Assembly (NCBI RefSeq): GCF_000003815.2
Contig: NC_049996.1
Location: forward strand, 18,074,018-18,138,017
Direction: 5' to 3'
DNA length: 64,000 nucleotides
DNA from: Branchiostoma floridae
Lineage: Eukaryota; Chordata; Leptocardii; Amphioxiformes; Branchiostomatidae
Of this stretch, positions 34,308 to 45,768 are shown in pieces; the stretch's first letter is position 1; every line of letters starts with the position of its first letter. The notes under the pieces were generated by a model, which was not told the DNA's origin, searched no databases, and worked only from the letters and a program-made list of their open reading frames with translations. The position numbers and the translations under genes are program-made.

Positions 34308-37300
34308 ATGAGCCAGTCAAGCACAGGAGAAAACAATCCTACAAACCATAGGGAGCAAGAAGGACCAACAAGCCCATTACAAGATAATCCAGAACCTGAT
34401 GATGTGCATGTGCTGGATGCAGAAAACACTGCAGAGCCAACAAGGATGTCAGCCTGCCTTAAAGTCTCTCCAAATAACCAAGGACAAGAAATGTTTCAGG
34501 AAGAAAATCCAATTTATCTTACAAATCCAGAGGAGCTGACAAGCCCATTACAAAATGAAGAGGAGTCTGATGTCCTGTATACAGACAACACTGCATATCC
34601 GACAAGAATGTCAACATGTGGCAAAGGCTCTCCCAAAGTTCCAGGACACAACATTTCAGAGGAAGAGGCCATGTATGTAATTGGCAATGAGCCTGAAGAT
34701 ACAAGTCAGTCTGATATAATCACGAATGAGCATTTTTATGTAATTCCCCAAAATAATGATGTGCCCTCCCCATCTGCTGATGTATATTTTGTATCTGACA
34801 AGAACAATACTGACGACTCGGCCATGTACACTGCCTCTACCGACAACAAAGAACCAGATCCCAACAATCATGGACACGCTGAAAAAGGACCTAAAGTCGA
34901 GCAAGCAGGCAGTACAGTTGCCAAGAATTCCAACGCCAACAGAGATGCTAACAGATCTCAGCCCGACACTTCAGAAAAGGATGCTAAAGATGAAGCCTGC
35001 CGTGACGACCTCTCTGACGATGGCGACATGCAACCATATGCTGTTGCACACATGCGTGATCACAAAACATATCTTCGCAAAACAGCTTCAAGAGCACGGC
35101 AGACAGAGGGGTGTAGTGATGCTAACAAAACAGGCCGTGACCCTGATGCACAGGAGGCTCAGAATCCCCGCAGAAAAGGATTTCCAAATCCCATGTACAG
35201 AGCAAATGCTGGCCAGCAGGCCTCAGATGACGCCAAAGGATTTCCAAACCCGGTGTACAGAGCAAACGTTCCCCAACAGGCCTCGGAAGACACAGGAGTA
35301 CATGATATTCAGGATCCTTCACATAATGCAAATGAACTTAAAGCAAATCCCATGTACGTATCAAATGCTGGGCAGCAGGCTCCAGATGACACAAATGGTA
35401 AGATGACTGACACAAACTTGTATTTCAGGACAGTAAAGAGTAAGGTCCACCTTATTGTTCATACATTTTGTAGTTGGAACCCAGGGTTTTTGCCAAAACA
35501 GTTGAGCATAGGGGGCCCCTACGCTGTGATCTGTATCATGTATGCTGTGATTCGGGCCCCTTCACTGTGTTTTAACCAGTGGCTTTTCTGTTATTCTGCA
35601 ACAAAAGTGAGAAATGTTGGCTTTACTTTATTGAAGTTGGCCCAAAATGATGGAAATTATTCCTGAGGGTTATAGATATCAATGTTTTCAGGGGGAGGAT
35701 GCCCTCAGACTCCCCTACAATGTTCATGTATTAAAGCGCCACATAGCTAAATTGCAGTACTAAGATGCCCACTACGGTGTAAAAACACTGGAACCTTTCT
35801 TTTATTAATGTTGTCACCTGTACATGTACATGTTGTACCCGGTGCAATGGCCTAGTGGGTAGAGTGTTCGCCTTGCATTCGGTAGGTCGTGAGTTTGATC
35901 CCCGGCCGAGTCATACCAAAGACTCTAAAAATGGTACATGCTGCTTTCTCTGCTAAGCACTCAGCACTAATGAGGAAGAGTATGGAAGTTAAACACACAT
36001 CACTACCAGCGGACCAGCCCCCTGCTGTAGTGGCTACACATGTATGGCCCAAGGGCTTCGAAGTGGGGATGGGCGCCACCCTACGCGTCTGTAGATGCAT
36101 GGGCAAACTTTAACTTTTTTTTAAACCTGTACATGTAATAATCTTGTGAATGATGGTCTAAATTCCTCACTATGTTATCCTCACTAAAGTATTCTGTAGG
36201 AGGGCTATGAATTAAGACTGAACTGAACATAGCTAAATGTCATTTATTTCACATCCATAATGTCATTTACCAGCACATATGAATTTTCATGCAATGATCC
36301 TTTTTTAAGTTTGTTTTTACATTTATTACAAAACTCACTGGTTTAAATTTGATTATCAAACAAACACAGGCTATTGTTCATTCCGTCGATGTTGCTTGCT
36401 TGCTGCTTTGGCGGTTGCCCTGCTACTGGTTGTATCTACTGTGACAGCAATCATCAAACTAAGTGTTAAATTTCACAACACCCAAGGCTTTCAACCGGTA
36501 AGGTTCACATCTTTGGCCCAGTTAACTGTCAGCAAAATCAATGCTAATCAATGCACATTAACAGCCCATTGGAATTATGTACCAACCCATTCAAAATGTA
36601 CAATATACTGTAAATGCATTTAAGTTCGCGGGGATTTAATTTCGCGGTAGCAGGAAAAAGGACTTTTCGCAGTGGATTTAATTTCGCGGTAACACCATAG
36701 ACTGCAGTCTAATAGCATAATAGAAAAATATTCACGGTGGTTTTAATTTCGCGGTGAAGTGGTCACCGCGAAAACCGCAAACATTAATCTACCGCGAACA
36801 TTTCTGCATTTACAGTAATAGTTTTATATAATATTTATATATATATTATACATATATATATATCCAACAATACCAAAGGCAACCCCTCTATTGATTAATC
36901 TGTAACATCTAGCTTGTTCATAGCAGGGTGATCGCAATCTTCATATAAGTCCAAACTTCATGTAGTTATGACCCCTTCCTCCAGAATAAGGACTGTCACA
37001 CTAAATGTTATTGATATAAAGGAACAGCATTAATTAATACACCTAAAGCAAAAACAGCTGCTTTGAAAAAAAAAACTGTAGATGGGCCATGACTTTTGTA
37101 CACATATTAAGGAATTCTCTGAGATGCCTGTAGACACATTCCTGTACAATTCCTATAGTATACAATTATTGCACACAATACTATACAATATTAGGCTCGC
37201 CGCTAAGGCGTTGACAAAAACCAGCCAATACTTAATGTTAGTGTTAAAAGGCTTTTGTTTCTATCTTTTATGCAGAGCATCAGAAGTACCAACCTAACTA

Positions 37301-40300
37301 ATCTTCAAGTTGATAGCATCAATGGTACCAATGCACCCAACCATGGTAGGATCAACCATGGTACCAACCCACCCACCAACCTTGGTAACATTGATGGTAC
37401 CAACCCAACCAGCCATGGTAGTATTAATGGTACCAACACAGCCAACCGTGGTAGCATCAATTATGGTACCAGCTCACCCTGGACTCTTGGTGGTATCATT
37501 GGGACCAATGCACCCACCCTTGGTAGCAGTAATGGTACCAATGCACCCAACCTTGGTAGCATCAATTATAGTACCAACCCAACCACCCTCGGTAGCACCA
37601 ATGGTACCCATGGTGCCAACCCAGTCAGTTGCAAAACTGGTGGTATCAACCCACCCATCAAAGGTAAGTGTTGAAAGTAAAATCTAAGCTTAGGTACAAA
37701 GTTATTACACCCAATATAGACACAAATTTTTTAACGCCATCTGCTCACCGACACCTAATTTCATTGTCGTAGTCCAGATTTCCCGACAAGTCTGGAGTAT
37801 TCGTCTAAGAACTCCTGCTTGTGTTTAAATGCATCCCAATATTTGGAGATCTAAGTTCAGGTTAATTAACATATGGACAGTTTGAAAAATGGCAGAAGGA
37901 GACAAATCTCAATCTTCTCATTAGTACATGTAAAACTAACCTGCACTTTGTTTTATCTATTTCCATGATTTATCAGTTACAATAACGTCAAATAAAGTAA
38001 ACATCCAACTTTGGCAACAATTTGAAGCTGCGACCAACCTTTTCAATCTTTAAAAGTTTAATATATAATATTCACATCAAGATAATATCTTATGAAATAA
38101 AGCTTTCACCGATACAGGAAGAGCCTGCCAACAGGCCACCCTGCACCTGTCTTGCCCAGCAGACAAGTTGCTTGTGATTGACGATGTCTTCTTTGGACGG
38201 AGGACCAGAGAGACCATGAGGGGCTGTAAATGTGACGGCTGGTTCAGGCGATGTAACTTGGATAAGTGTGAAAGAGAGGATGAGTACGTAGAAGCACTAT
38301 AGACCGACCTACATGTAATTCCACCCCTAGTGCACTCCAGTCCTGTCTTTAAGATTGTCCAAATGCCCTACAGGGCAAGTAGAGTCGATTCCATATTACC
38401 GAGAGGGTGTTTCTTGCCTTTTGTTCCAACATTTTGGAAATCTTTGTAACAATCTAACTGTGATAAGTAACTGTTTAGAACTATCTATAACATCTATGTG
38501 ACGTTCTAAATATTTCTATAGTATTCAAACATGTTAGAAACATTTCTAACATCAAATACTGTTCCAACATAGATGCATCATTTGTGATCACATGTTCGAA
38601 CATGGAAACAATATGATGAAACTGGGTCAGTGGGCTGGGAAGAGGGCAACTCACACATCCCTGCCAAGTGCAGGAAATGATGTCTGTCTGCCACCTTCTC
38701 ACAAAAGACTCACCAGTGTATACTTAAGAAAATCTAAAAATACAAGAGCCAAACAAAGGACCAAGCTTAGCAGTTTTGTTTATGGGGTCAATAAAAGTTT
38801 TTATGGAGGGAAAAAATGACACAAAATGTTGGAACATGTTGGAACAATAACAAAACACATAGATGTTTGAAAATTGTTCTAAATAAAGAGATAATTATAT
38901 CATTACTTTCCCAAATGTCCCAACAAATATAAAAAGGTTCAAACATGTTTAAACTTTCATTTTGAAATGTTTGAACAATTTCAAACTTTAGTGACTGAAA
39001 TGTTCTTTTACTCAAAATAGTTCAAACTTATTACAAATATTATTTCAAAACCACCTCGGTGACTTGGAATTGACTCTACTACAAAACATTTCTACTTACC
39101 AAAACCTCAACATTTCACTGGCCCAAAATTTGTATTTAATTTATTTATAAACATCTTTACTTGAAGTTGCAGCAAGGAAATCCTAGAAAAAGAATTTAGA
39201 AATATGATTCGTAAGATTCAATGTTTTAGTTTACATCAGAAGGGTGTATATTTTGATCATTGAAGTGAGGGTTGCTTGTAATCAGGAACTGTTGCATTTT
39301 AGTGTCATTGGTGATATCACTGTAAGTCATTTTGTACCATCTTGTATCTTTTAACAGAAGATTGCGGGAAAGGGACGAACTCAGAGTAAGGCAGAGATGT
39401 CAGGGCTTGCAGCAGTGCAACATGAAAGTAGCCCTTTTAGAATTTTATGGTAACCCCTGTCCAAATACCAAGAAGTACTTGGAGGTAACGTACCGTTGTG
39501 AAGGTGGGCACGAATATCTATTTCTCTTCTAATTGTAGGACTGTGCATGTAAACTATTTTCAGTTACAGGCACAAATACAGTGGTACAAGTCTCAGTGTC
39601 ACACATAGCCAACCATGGCCTCCCAACCTTCTCTGGACCATGGTTGGGAGTTAAGCCCCTGTCACACATAACTGACCATGGCCTCCCAACCTTCTCCAGA
39701 CCATGGTTGGGAGTTAAGCCCCTGTCACACATAGCCGACCATGGCCTCCCAACCTTCTCCAGACCATGGTTGGGAGTTAAGCCCCTGTCACACATAGCCG
39801 ACCATGGCCTCCCAACCTTCTCCAGACCATGGTTGGGAGTTAAGCCCCTGTCACACATAGCCAACCATGGCCTCCCAACCTTCTCCAGACCATGGTTGGG
39901 AGTTAAGCCCCTGTAACGCATAGCCGACCATGGTCTCCCAACATTCTCCAGACCATGGTTGGGAGTTATAAGCCCGTCACACATAGAATCTACAATTAAT
40001 GTTTGTTAAACATTCCTGAAAACTCATAATGAAGGCAACTTTCCTTTTGTCAAGCTTTTCTTTGCACATACTCATGTCAGTTTTGGGCTTCCAGAGGATG
40101 TCATCCATATAATCAAAATTCAACAATAAATAATGGCCTAAACAGTCAAAATGGTAATCTTTGGATGGAATTTACCTAATATTATGTTGTTTTTGTATCT
40201 TTAAAAATGTAAAAAGTAGTGCCCACTTCACTAAGCATTTTACTTGTATCACCTGCAGAAAAGAAAGAAAGAGTCAGTTCCCGACTAGCAACTGGCCCCT

Positions 40301-41109
40301 ATCCTGGCACTACAGCGGGACTGGCTGTGTCATCCGATAATGAGATATTTGTGACTCACAGCTCCAGAAAAACAATCCAAGTCTTTAGCATGAAGGGTGC
40401 TAGACTCCGCAGCATCCCTACAGGAGACATGACACCATACGGTATAGCCATAGGCACCAACAACTCTCTGTGGGTTGCTTTGCATGGAGGCCGCGAAAAT
40501 CACCCCATGTATGAAAATGCTGTCAGTCAGTACAGCAAAGATGGCCACATCCTTGCCACGTACACTTGCAATGGCCGATTTAGAATCCACGGGATTGCAG
40601 TGGACAAGCTTTCCGACAAGATCATACTGACAATAGAACAAATCACTAGAGGTGGAAGCTGGCTAACGGAGGCCATGTGGTTCCGTCCAGCTTACACACA
40701 GGGGACACGAACATGTAACATGAGCAAGTTTGGGTGGACAGGTGTTAGAACAGGACGGGTGTTAGAGGCTGCGAGTGTCACAGTGGACAAGAGAGGGAAC
40801 ATCTTCATACCAGACAGGGGTAATGGTCGTGTTTTGAAGTATGACAAAGATGGAGTCTACATTTCCAGTTTTGGCAGTCGAGGCACTGGAGCGGGGTATC
40901 TTTTAGGGCCCTATGGAATCTGTGTGGATAGTTGGGGCCGTGTGATTGTGGCTGATAATGGTAACCACCGAGTGGAAATGTTCACAGCTAAGGGGGATCA
41001 TGTCTGCACTGTTGCCTACATCAATAATCCAGTGCGTGTTGCTATAGGTGGGGAGGGGCAGCTTGTAGTGTCGCAACAAACCTCTATAACAATCTTGCCC
41101 AAACATTAA
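34308..41109 (+). CDS. Gene A: type II membrane SUEL lectin-NHL propeller protein (916 aa, six exons)
   Basis: Coding exons 34308-35397, 36370-36497, 37276-37663, 38118-38265, 39358-39503 and 40259-41109 join in frame (phases 1,0,1,2,1; 2,751 nt with stop). Residues 1-363 are acidic, hydrophilic and without a signal peptide, with ENPIY, NPMY, NPVY and NPMY tyrosine motifs. FRR followed by a hydrophobic helix (about 371-392) suggests cytoplasmic N-terminus, type II. Residues 407-535 are Gly/Asn/Thr-Pro repeats with NGT sequons. A SUEL/rhamnose-galactose lectin domain spans exons 4-5 (ACQQATLHLSCP, FGR, RQRCQGLQQC, NPC, KYLEVTYRC). The last exon (634-916) is an NHL beta-propeller (GNIFIPDRGNGRVLKYDKDG, then YGICVDSWGRVIVADNGNHR). 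The function is probably cell-surface glycan recognition. Exon 4 uses donor AA|GTGTGA, chosen because only it keeps phase with exon 5 and because gene B uses the equivalent site. Confidence 0.87.
35837..36122 (+). mobile_element. tRNA-derived SINE in intron 1 of gene A
   Basis: A tRNA-like head has a perfect A box TGGCCTAGTGG (35848-35858) and a B box GAGTTTGATCC (35891-35901), followed by about 200 bp of tRNA-unrelated body and a T-run at the 3' end. It is absent from the much shorter intron 1 of gene B, so it inserted after the duplication or was lost there. Confidence 0.75.
36606..36817. mobile_element. MITE with TACTGTAAATGCA termini, intron 2 of gene A
   Basis: Perfect 13-bp inverted termini TACTGTAAATGCA, the outermost TA being the likely target duplication (Tc1/mariner-like). 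The body has TTCGCGGT-type repeats. The corresponding site in gene B intron 2 lacks it. A second copy is at 42840-43037. Confidence 0.8.
36818..36862. repeat. TA-rich microsatellite
   Basis: ATATTTATATATATAT-type sequence next to the MITE, absent from gene B. Confidence 0.8.
39596..39985. repeat. 63-bp minisatellite in intron 5 of gene A, six units
   Basis: Units contain ACCATGGCCTCCCAACCTTC and GACCATGGTTGGGAGTTAAG. Each unit has a 9-bp inverted repeat (CTCCCAACC / GGTTGGGAG), so each can fold. Gene B has about one and a half units at 53735-53832. The open frames in both directions reflect the 63-bp (21-codon) period. Confidence 0.9.
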
Positions 41110-42573
41110 AGTCACACCCATTTGCTTCCCACCCATTCAAACCTTCACTCCATTCTTGTCATACTTCACAATTCACTGTTTTGACCAAATTATTTGTTGA
41201 AAAAAAAAACATGGTTGCAATCAATTTGATTTTAATTGAAATCAAAGGGGTTAATGGGTAATACATGTACTGTATACTTATCCAGAATTGATCAAGATAA
41301 TGATATAATTGATGCCTACACAAATCGCAAAAGGTAAATCACCATTAGAGTTGAACTACTTGTAACATTACCTAATACCAAAGACCTGCTATACTGGCAA
41401 TGTCCTCGGTGGTGAAAGCTAGGTTACAATAAACCTGTAAATGCACTACGGTAGCAAATTGCCTGTCTTTCCTTCACGTCATTTGTAAAGTTTATTGCAA
41501 ATTCTTGCCAGTGGGCAGGTAACATGTCATTTAAGAGATTCAATGTAAAAACAATATCACAAATGTCTCCTCTAGTCTAACTCCATATCCTGGGTTATTG
41601 GGTTCGACTCCTTTTTCGAAGACAGTGGAAGACAAAAGATCCCACCTTTTCTATTATCTATGGGTTTTGTGATCTTAGAAGGAGAATTATTTTCTTTTTG
41701 TCAGTGAATGTGAGGAAGTTTGGGTGGAATTTGGTGGCCTCTTCTAACAGCTCTTTTGTGATTGTAGAAAGAGCAGTTTGACATAAAATGTTCATCAAGC
41801 TCAAATGAATGGCAATTACTTCATGTTTTGAGCCCTATCAGGTACAGGTGATATCCTGGAGCTGTGCAGATATTTCCTATGTCTACCTGCACCATTTTCA
41901 CTGGTCCAATATTGTATTGGGCTTATATATACATGTACTATGACGTAGGTGTATTGTTGATTTTTTACTAGCTGGATTGACTGTTACCACCTTTGAAGTA
42001 TAAAAGAAATAATAGCGGATTTCAGTATGATCAATACTTCTTAGTTTCTGAGTAGTGCATGTACAATTTGTCTGGTGCAGGTGATTTCCAATGTTACCAG
42101 AACCTGTGCAGGTATGCAGAAAAAAGTATTTCAAGCCCTGGTCTCTATACTGGTGTACTGCATGTATGGAAAGCAACAAAAACAGTTTTACATTGCCTAG
42201 TCCTGCATAGCATTATCAAATTCTCAACTGCCATCATTTGCAGGGTTGTATTTGCATATGTACATGTGCATGTGCCTTGGCATACTTTATTTATCTTTAA
42301 CCAATGTTCACTGCTATCTCCTACTCCTAGTAGGACAATTTCCACCATTCATCATTTTAGTTCATTGCCTAGAAGTTGTCAAATGACCTTGCTTTAAAAA
42401 AAAACTTGTTAAAAAAACTACTTACCATTTTGTCGTTTTAATTATTTTTGCTGTTATTGGATTTTTCTTTTATAACTCTAGACCATAGTGATTTGTTATA
42501 TTACTGGCATGAATGAAATCATCTGGGAAACCTGAAACTGGTGCTAGCATGAAAACTAAAAACTGGTGCTAGC
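41110..42573. other. Downstream of gene A: end of duplicon and non-coding sequence
   Basis: 41110-41400 aligns with the sequence after gene B. Beyond that no gene, RNA or element is recognised. Confidence 0.45.
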
Positions 42574-42645
42574 TTGATACATCATTCGGCTCAGGCCGAA
42601 TGATGTATCAAGGTTAAATAAAGGTTCCAAAAAAAAAAAAAAATG
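42574..42645 (+). other. Perfect 17-bp hairpin followed by AATAAA and poly(A)
   Basis: TTGATACATCATTCGGC, loop TCAG, and the exact complement (42595-42611), then GGTTAAATAAAGGTTCC and 15 A residues. It looks like the 3' end of a reverse-transcribed, polyadenylated RNA (LINE, SINE or retrocopy). Nothing upstream identifies the parent. Confidence 0.6.
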
Positions 42646-42839
42646 TGAGCAAAATTAATTGTCTTCATTATGAACTCTAAGTGGTTAGGAATGATATTCA
42701 ACTATACAGAAATACAGAACACTCAACTCTTATTGGTCGCAAATTCTCTTTGGAAACAGACAAAAATTGATGCGTTGGCAGATTGTCATCCATGTACATG
42801 ATCGTTACATGTAATATAATCAAGTCAGTATGGCCTTAG

Positions 42840-43037
42840 TACTGTAAATGCATTTACGTTCGCGGGGATTTAATTTCGTGGTAGCGGGAAAAATGACTTT
42901 TTGTGGTGGTTTTAATTTCGCGGTAATGACATAGACTGCAGTCTAATACCATAATAGAAAAATGTTCGCGGTGGTTTTAAGTTTGCGGTGAAAACCGTGA
43001 ACATTAATCCACCACGAACATTTCTGCATTTACAGTA
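42840..43037. mobile_element. MITE with TACTGTAAATGCA termini, second copy
   Basis: Same ends and internal TTTAATTTCGCGGT motifs as 36606-36817, with moderate divergence. Confidence 0.8.
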
Positions 43038-43192
43038 ATAATTTTGTAATACCAATAAACATGGGGAAGGACTCATATAGACCAGCTTGGTCTCCACCTT
43101 CCCCAGTACAATCCGAAATGTATTTTTCCGCTTAAGTTAAAGATGTCTTTGTATTGTTCACTTGTGCAAAAGAAAGAAATGTATTTTCCTAC

Positions 43193-43596
43193 TTAAGGCC
43201 ACACCAATTTAATTTCTTGGTTCACGGATTTGCTCGTTCCTATTTTTTGGAAAAAAAGAATAAAATTACCACTCATCAAATTTTCACCATTAATGAAACC
43301 ATTCACCAACTTTCTGGTGTAGCAAATTGGCCTTTGTATTATAAGCTCCTTAAAATGTGGGTATTATTATTGCAGTTATATTTTTCATTCATGAAGAATG
43401 GGGCAAACATAACGAACAGGTGCTGTTACTGTACAGTAATAGTGTTTTTGTACTTTTTATTCTTTATGTTTTGGATTAGCCCTTACCTTTACCCCAACCA
43501 TTTTACAATTTTTATTTCTATTTTTATTTCGCCCTCTCGCTCCATATTTTTTATGAAAAAATCCGGGAACCAAGAAATTAAATTGGTATGGCTTAA
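43193..43596. mobile_element. TTAA-flanked MITE, 396 bp
   Basis: Termini GGCCACACCAATTTAATTTC and (reverse complement of the right end) GCCATACCAATTTAATTTC continue into CTTGGTTC. TTAA is on both sides (43193-43196, 43593-43596). It lies inside a local tandem duplication: AAGATGTCTTTGTATTGTTC occurs at 43139 and again at 43601. Half-elements with the same terminus occur at 30216 and 44388. Confidence 0.65.
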
Positions 43597-43641
43597 GTTA
43601 AAGATGTCTTTGTATTGTTCACTTGTGTGAAAGAAAGAAGA

Positions 43642-44339
43642 CAAACTAAAAATAAATGTACTGTATAGAAATCAGGGCTCTTTCCATGACCTGTCCCTCC
43701 GTCCCAGAATGGAAACTTCTTGGGACAGAGAAAAATTTTACCTTTTCCATCCAACAAATCTGGACTTCATGACATGAAACTGGTGAATATATGAATTTTT
43801 GTAAGCTTAAATTGACATTGACGAAGATCAAGAACAAGAGCACCCAAACAATGAGTGTGACAGAAAAACCTGTAAAGCTGGAGACAGCCCTGACAGAAAT
43901 AGATTATTGAATATAATAAAGCTGTTTGATTTGGTTTACTTTTGTGAAATAAATTTTGAGAAATTGTTTCAAGTGAACTTAGAAAAATGTGTTTCTGTAA
44001 TGTACAACAAAACGAATACAAAAAAAGTGTTGTTATTTTTATCAAGGACGTTATATAAGATAACGTCCTTGCTTTTATGAATTTCTTTGTTTTGTCAAAA
44101 TTATGTTCAGCAAAAACATAGGAGTAAGATTACACACTTTTGCATGTATTCATTTACTTATTTATTCATTTCTGATGGCACCTTTAACAAAGCATACTGA
44201 TTTCAAAGGGAGGCCATAAAAACAAATTAGCAATAAAATGGCACATAGATAACATAACGGAGATGTAGACGTTATCATGACACAACCAACGCATGATGAA
44301 CATAACCCACCAAACATCTGCTTGGAGGTTACTTGTAGG
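43642..44339. other. Non-coding region with a hairpin
   Basis: AAGGACGTTAT / ATAACGTCCTT forms an 11-bp stem at 44044-44071. No gene seen. Confidence 0.45.
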
Positions 44340-44428
44340 ATCCGACCCACACAGCGGCTGTACCAGGAAATCTTACAAACACTGACTAGGCCACACCAAT
44401 TTAATTTCCTGGTTCTCAGAATTTAAAA

Positions 44429-45768
44429 CTAGAGTTCCACGAACACATACCTTTGCCAAATAAACCAGGTTTGTTATGCAGAATGATGTCTGTAGACAAA
44501 TGCGTTACTCATTTCATTTTCTTTATAATTATATGCTTGGAGTTGGTTTATAAAATTTTGGCATTGATTATGCAAATTAGATCCCAAGTTACAATCAATT
44601 GATATCAAATTGTAGCAAGCATTACTTAAGCTATTAGCATACCAAAAATCATGATGATCCTTTGATCCATTCTTGACTTATTCTCTTTCAAAGTCTTTAA
44701 ATACACCTCTTACTCTCTTCCCTCTTTCTCAGTTATATATGTGACAACTTTCATTGATGAAAGTACTATAATGGAATACAGTGGATTTATGAACATTTCC
44801 TAATCAATTATGCAAATTAGCTGTTAATTTGCATAATAAGTATCACATTATATAAGTCTTCACTTAGGCTATCTACATGCCAAAAATCATGACGATCCGT
44901 CAACACGTTCATATTTTCTCATTAATTATGCAAATGAGATCATCATTTGCATGGTAAATATGTATTGACATTTCTCTCTTTCTCAGCTACATATGTGACA
45001 AGTTTTAAAGTCCTATCATGGAATGTAGTGAATTTATAAATATCCTCATTAATTATGTAAATTAGCTGTTGATTAGCATAATTGGTATCTTATTATGTAG
45101 GTCTTCACTTACGCTACCTACATACCAAAAAGCATGATGATCCGCCAAAATGTTCATATTTTCTCATTAATTATGCAAATGAGGCCATCATTTGCATAAT
45201 TGATATCTATCAACATTTCTCTCATTCCCAGCTACATATGTGACAAGTTTGAAAGTCCTATCATGGAATGCAGTGGTTTTATAAATTTTCCTAATTAATT
45301 ATGCAAATTAGCTGTTGATTTGCATAATTAGTATACCATTATGTAAGTCATCACTCATTCTATGTACATACCAAAAATCATGACGATTCGTCAACACGTT
45401 GTAGAGTTATTCTCGTCCAAAGTTTGAAAGGAAACCGGCGCCTGCAGTTCCAAAAAAGCTGCTAGGGGGCCCAAACTTCCAGCACTTACTCTCTGCCTCG
45501 AGGGCTATCTACCACTTGAAAATCATGATCACAGCATGTCCAGAACAGGAGATATCAAAAATTGAGGTTCTGCTGCAGTACCTTAGCAAGCCGCTAGGGG
45601 GCCCATTATCGAACTTGACCTTCGTTTTCCCGACCCCTACCCACCTACCAAATATAATCGGGATACATCAAAGGCTTCTCGAGTTATGCTGTTAACACAC
45701 ACACACACAGACACACACACAGACTCACAAGCCTAAAACATAACCTTAGCCATTCTGGCAAAGGTAAA
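44429..45768. mobile_element. Dispersed ATGCAAAT-rich element, nearly complete copy
   Basis: Inserted relative to duplicon A between CAGAATTTAAAA and AATACTGCTGATTG. The left end contains TACCTTTGCCA and the right end TGGCAAAGGTA, a matching 11-bp inverted pair. The interior holds about four degenerate repeats of TTAATTATGCAAATGAG with TTTGCATAATTAGTAT, then a CA-rich segment (CACACACACACAGACACAC). No coding sequence. The same family occurs at 27741. Confidence 0.7.

Larger units (their letters stand above)
30170..41400 (+). repeat. Segmental duplication, copy A (11.2 kb)
   Basis: Collinear with 44340-55705 from an upstream edge near CCCACACAGCGGCTGTAC to a downstream edge near AATACCAAAGA(C/T)C(T/C)GC. 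Each copy contains a complete lectin-NHL gene plus about 4 kb of upstream sequence. Copy-specific insertions break the collinearity and are listed separately. Confidence 0.85.

Noticed and set aside
34756-35406. 216-codon plus-strand frame overlapping exon 1 of gene A
   Set aside because: Alternative-frame shadow; exon 1 frame is supported by splice phase, paralogue conservation and tyrosine motifs.
35837-35910. Functional tRNA gene
   Set aside because: A and B boxes are present but the cloverleaf is poor and a long body with a T-run follows; it is the head of a SINE.
38118-38310. Lectin exon 4 of gene A ending at GTAC|GTAGAAG or at the in-frame stop
   Set aside because: Those ends break the phase to exon 5 or truncate the lectin domain; donor GTGTGA keeps frame and is matched in gene B.
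39539-39600. Extra exon after exon 5 starting at GACTGTGCATG in gene A
   Set aside because: In the required phase it stops after four codons, whereas exon 5 joins directly to the NHL exon in frame in both genes.
39529-39984. 151-codon frame with RGLTPNHGLEKVGRPW repeats
   Set aside because: Shadow of the 63-bp intronic minisatellite.
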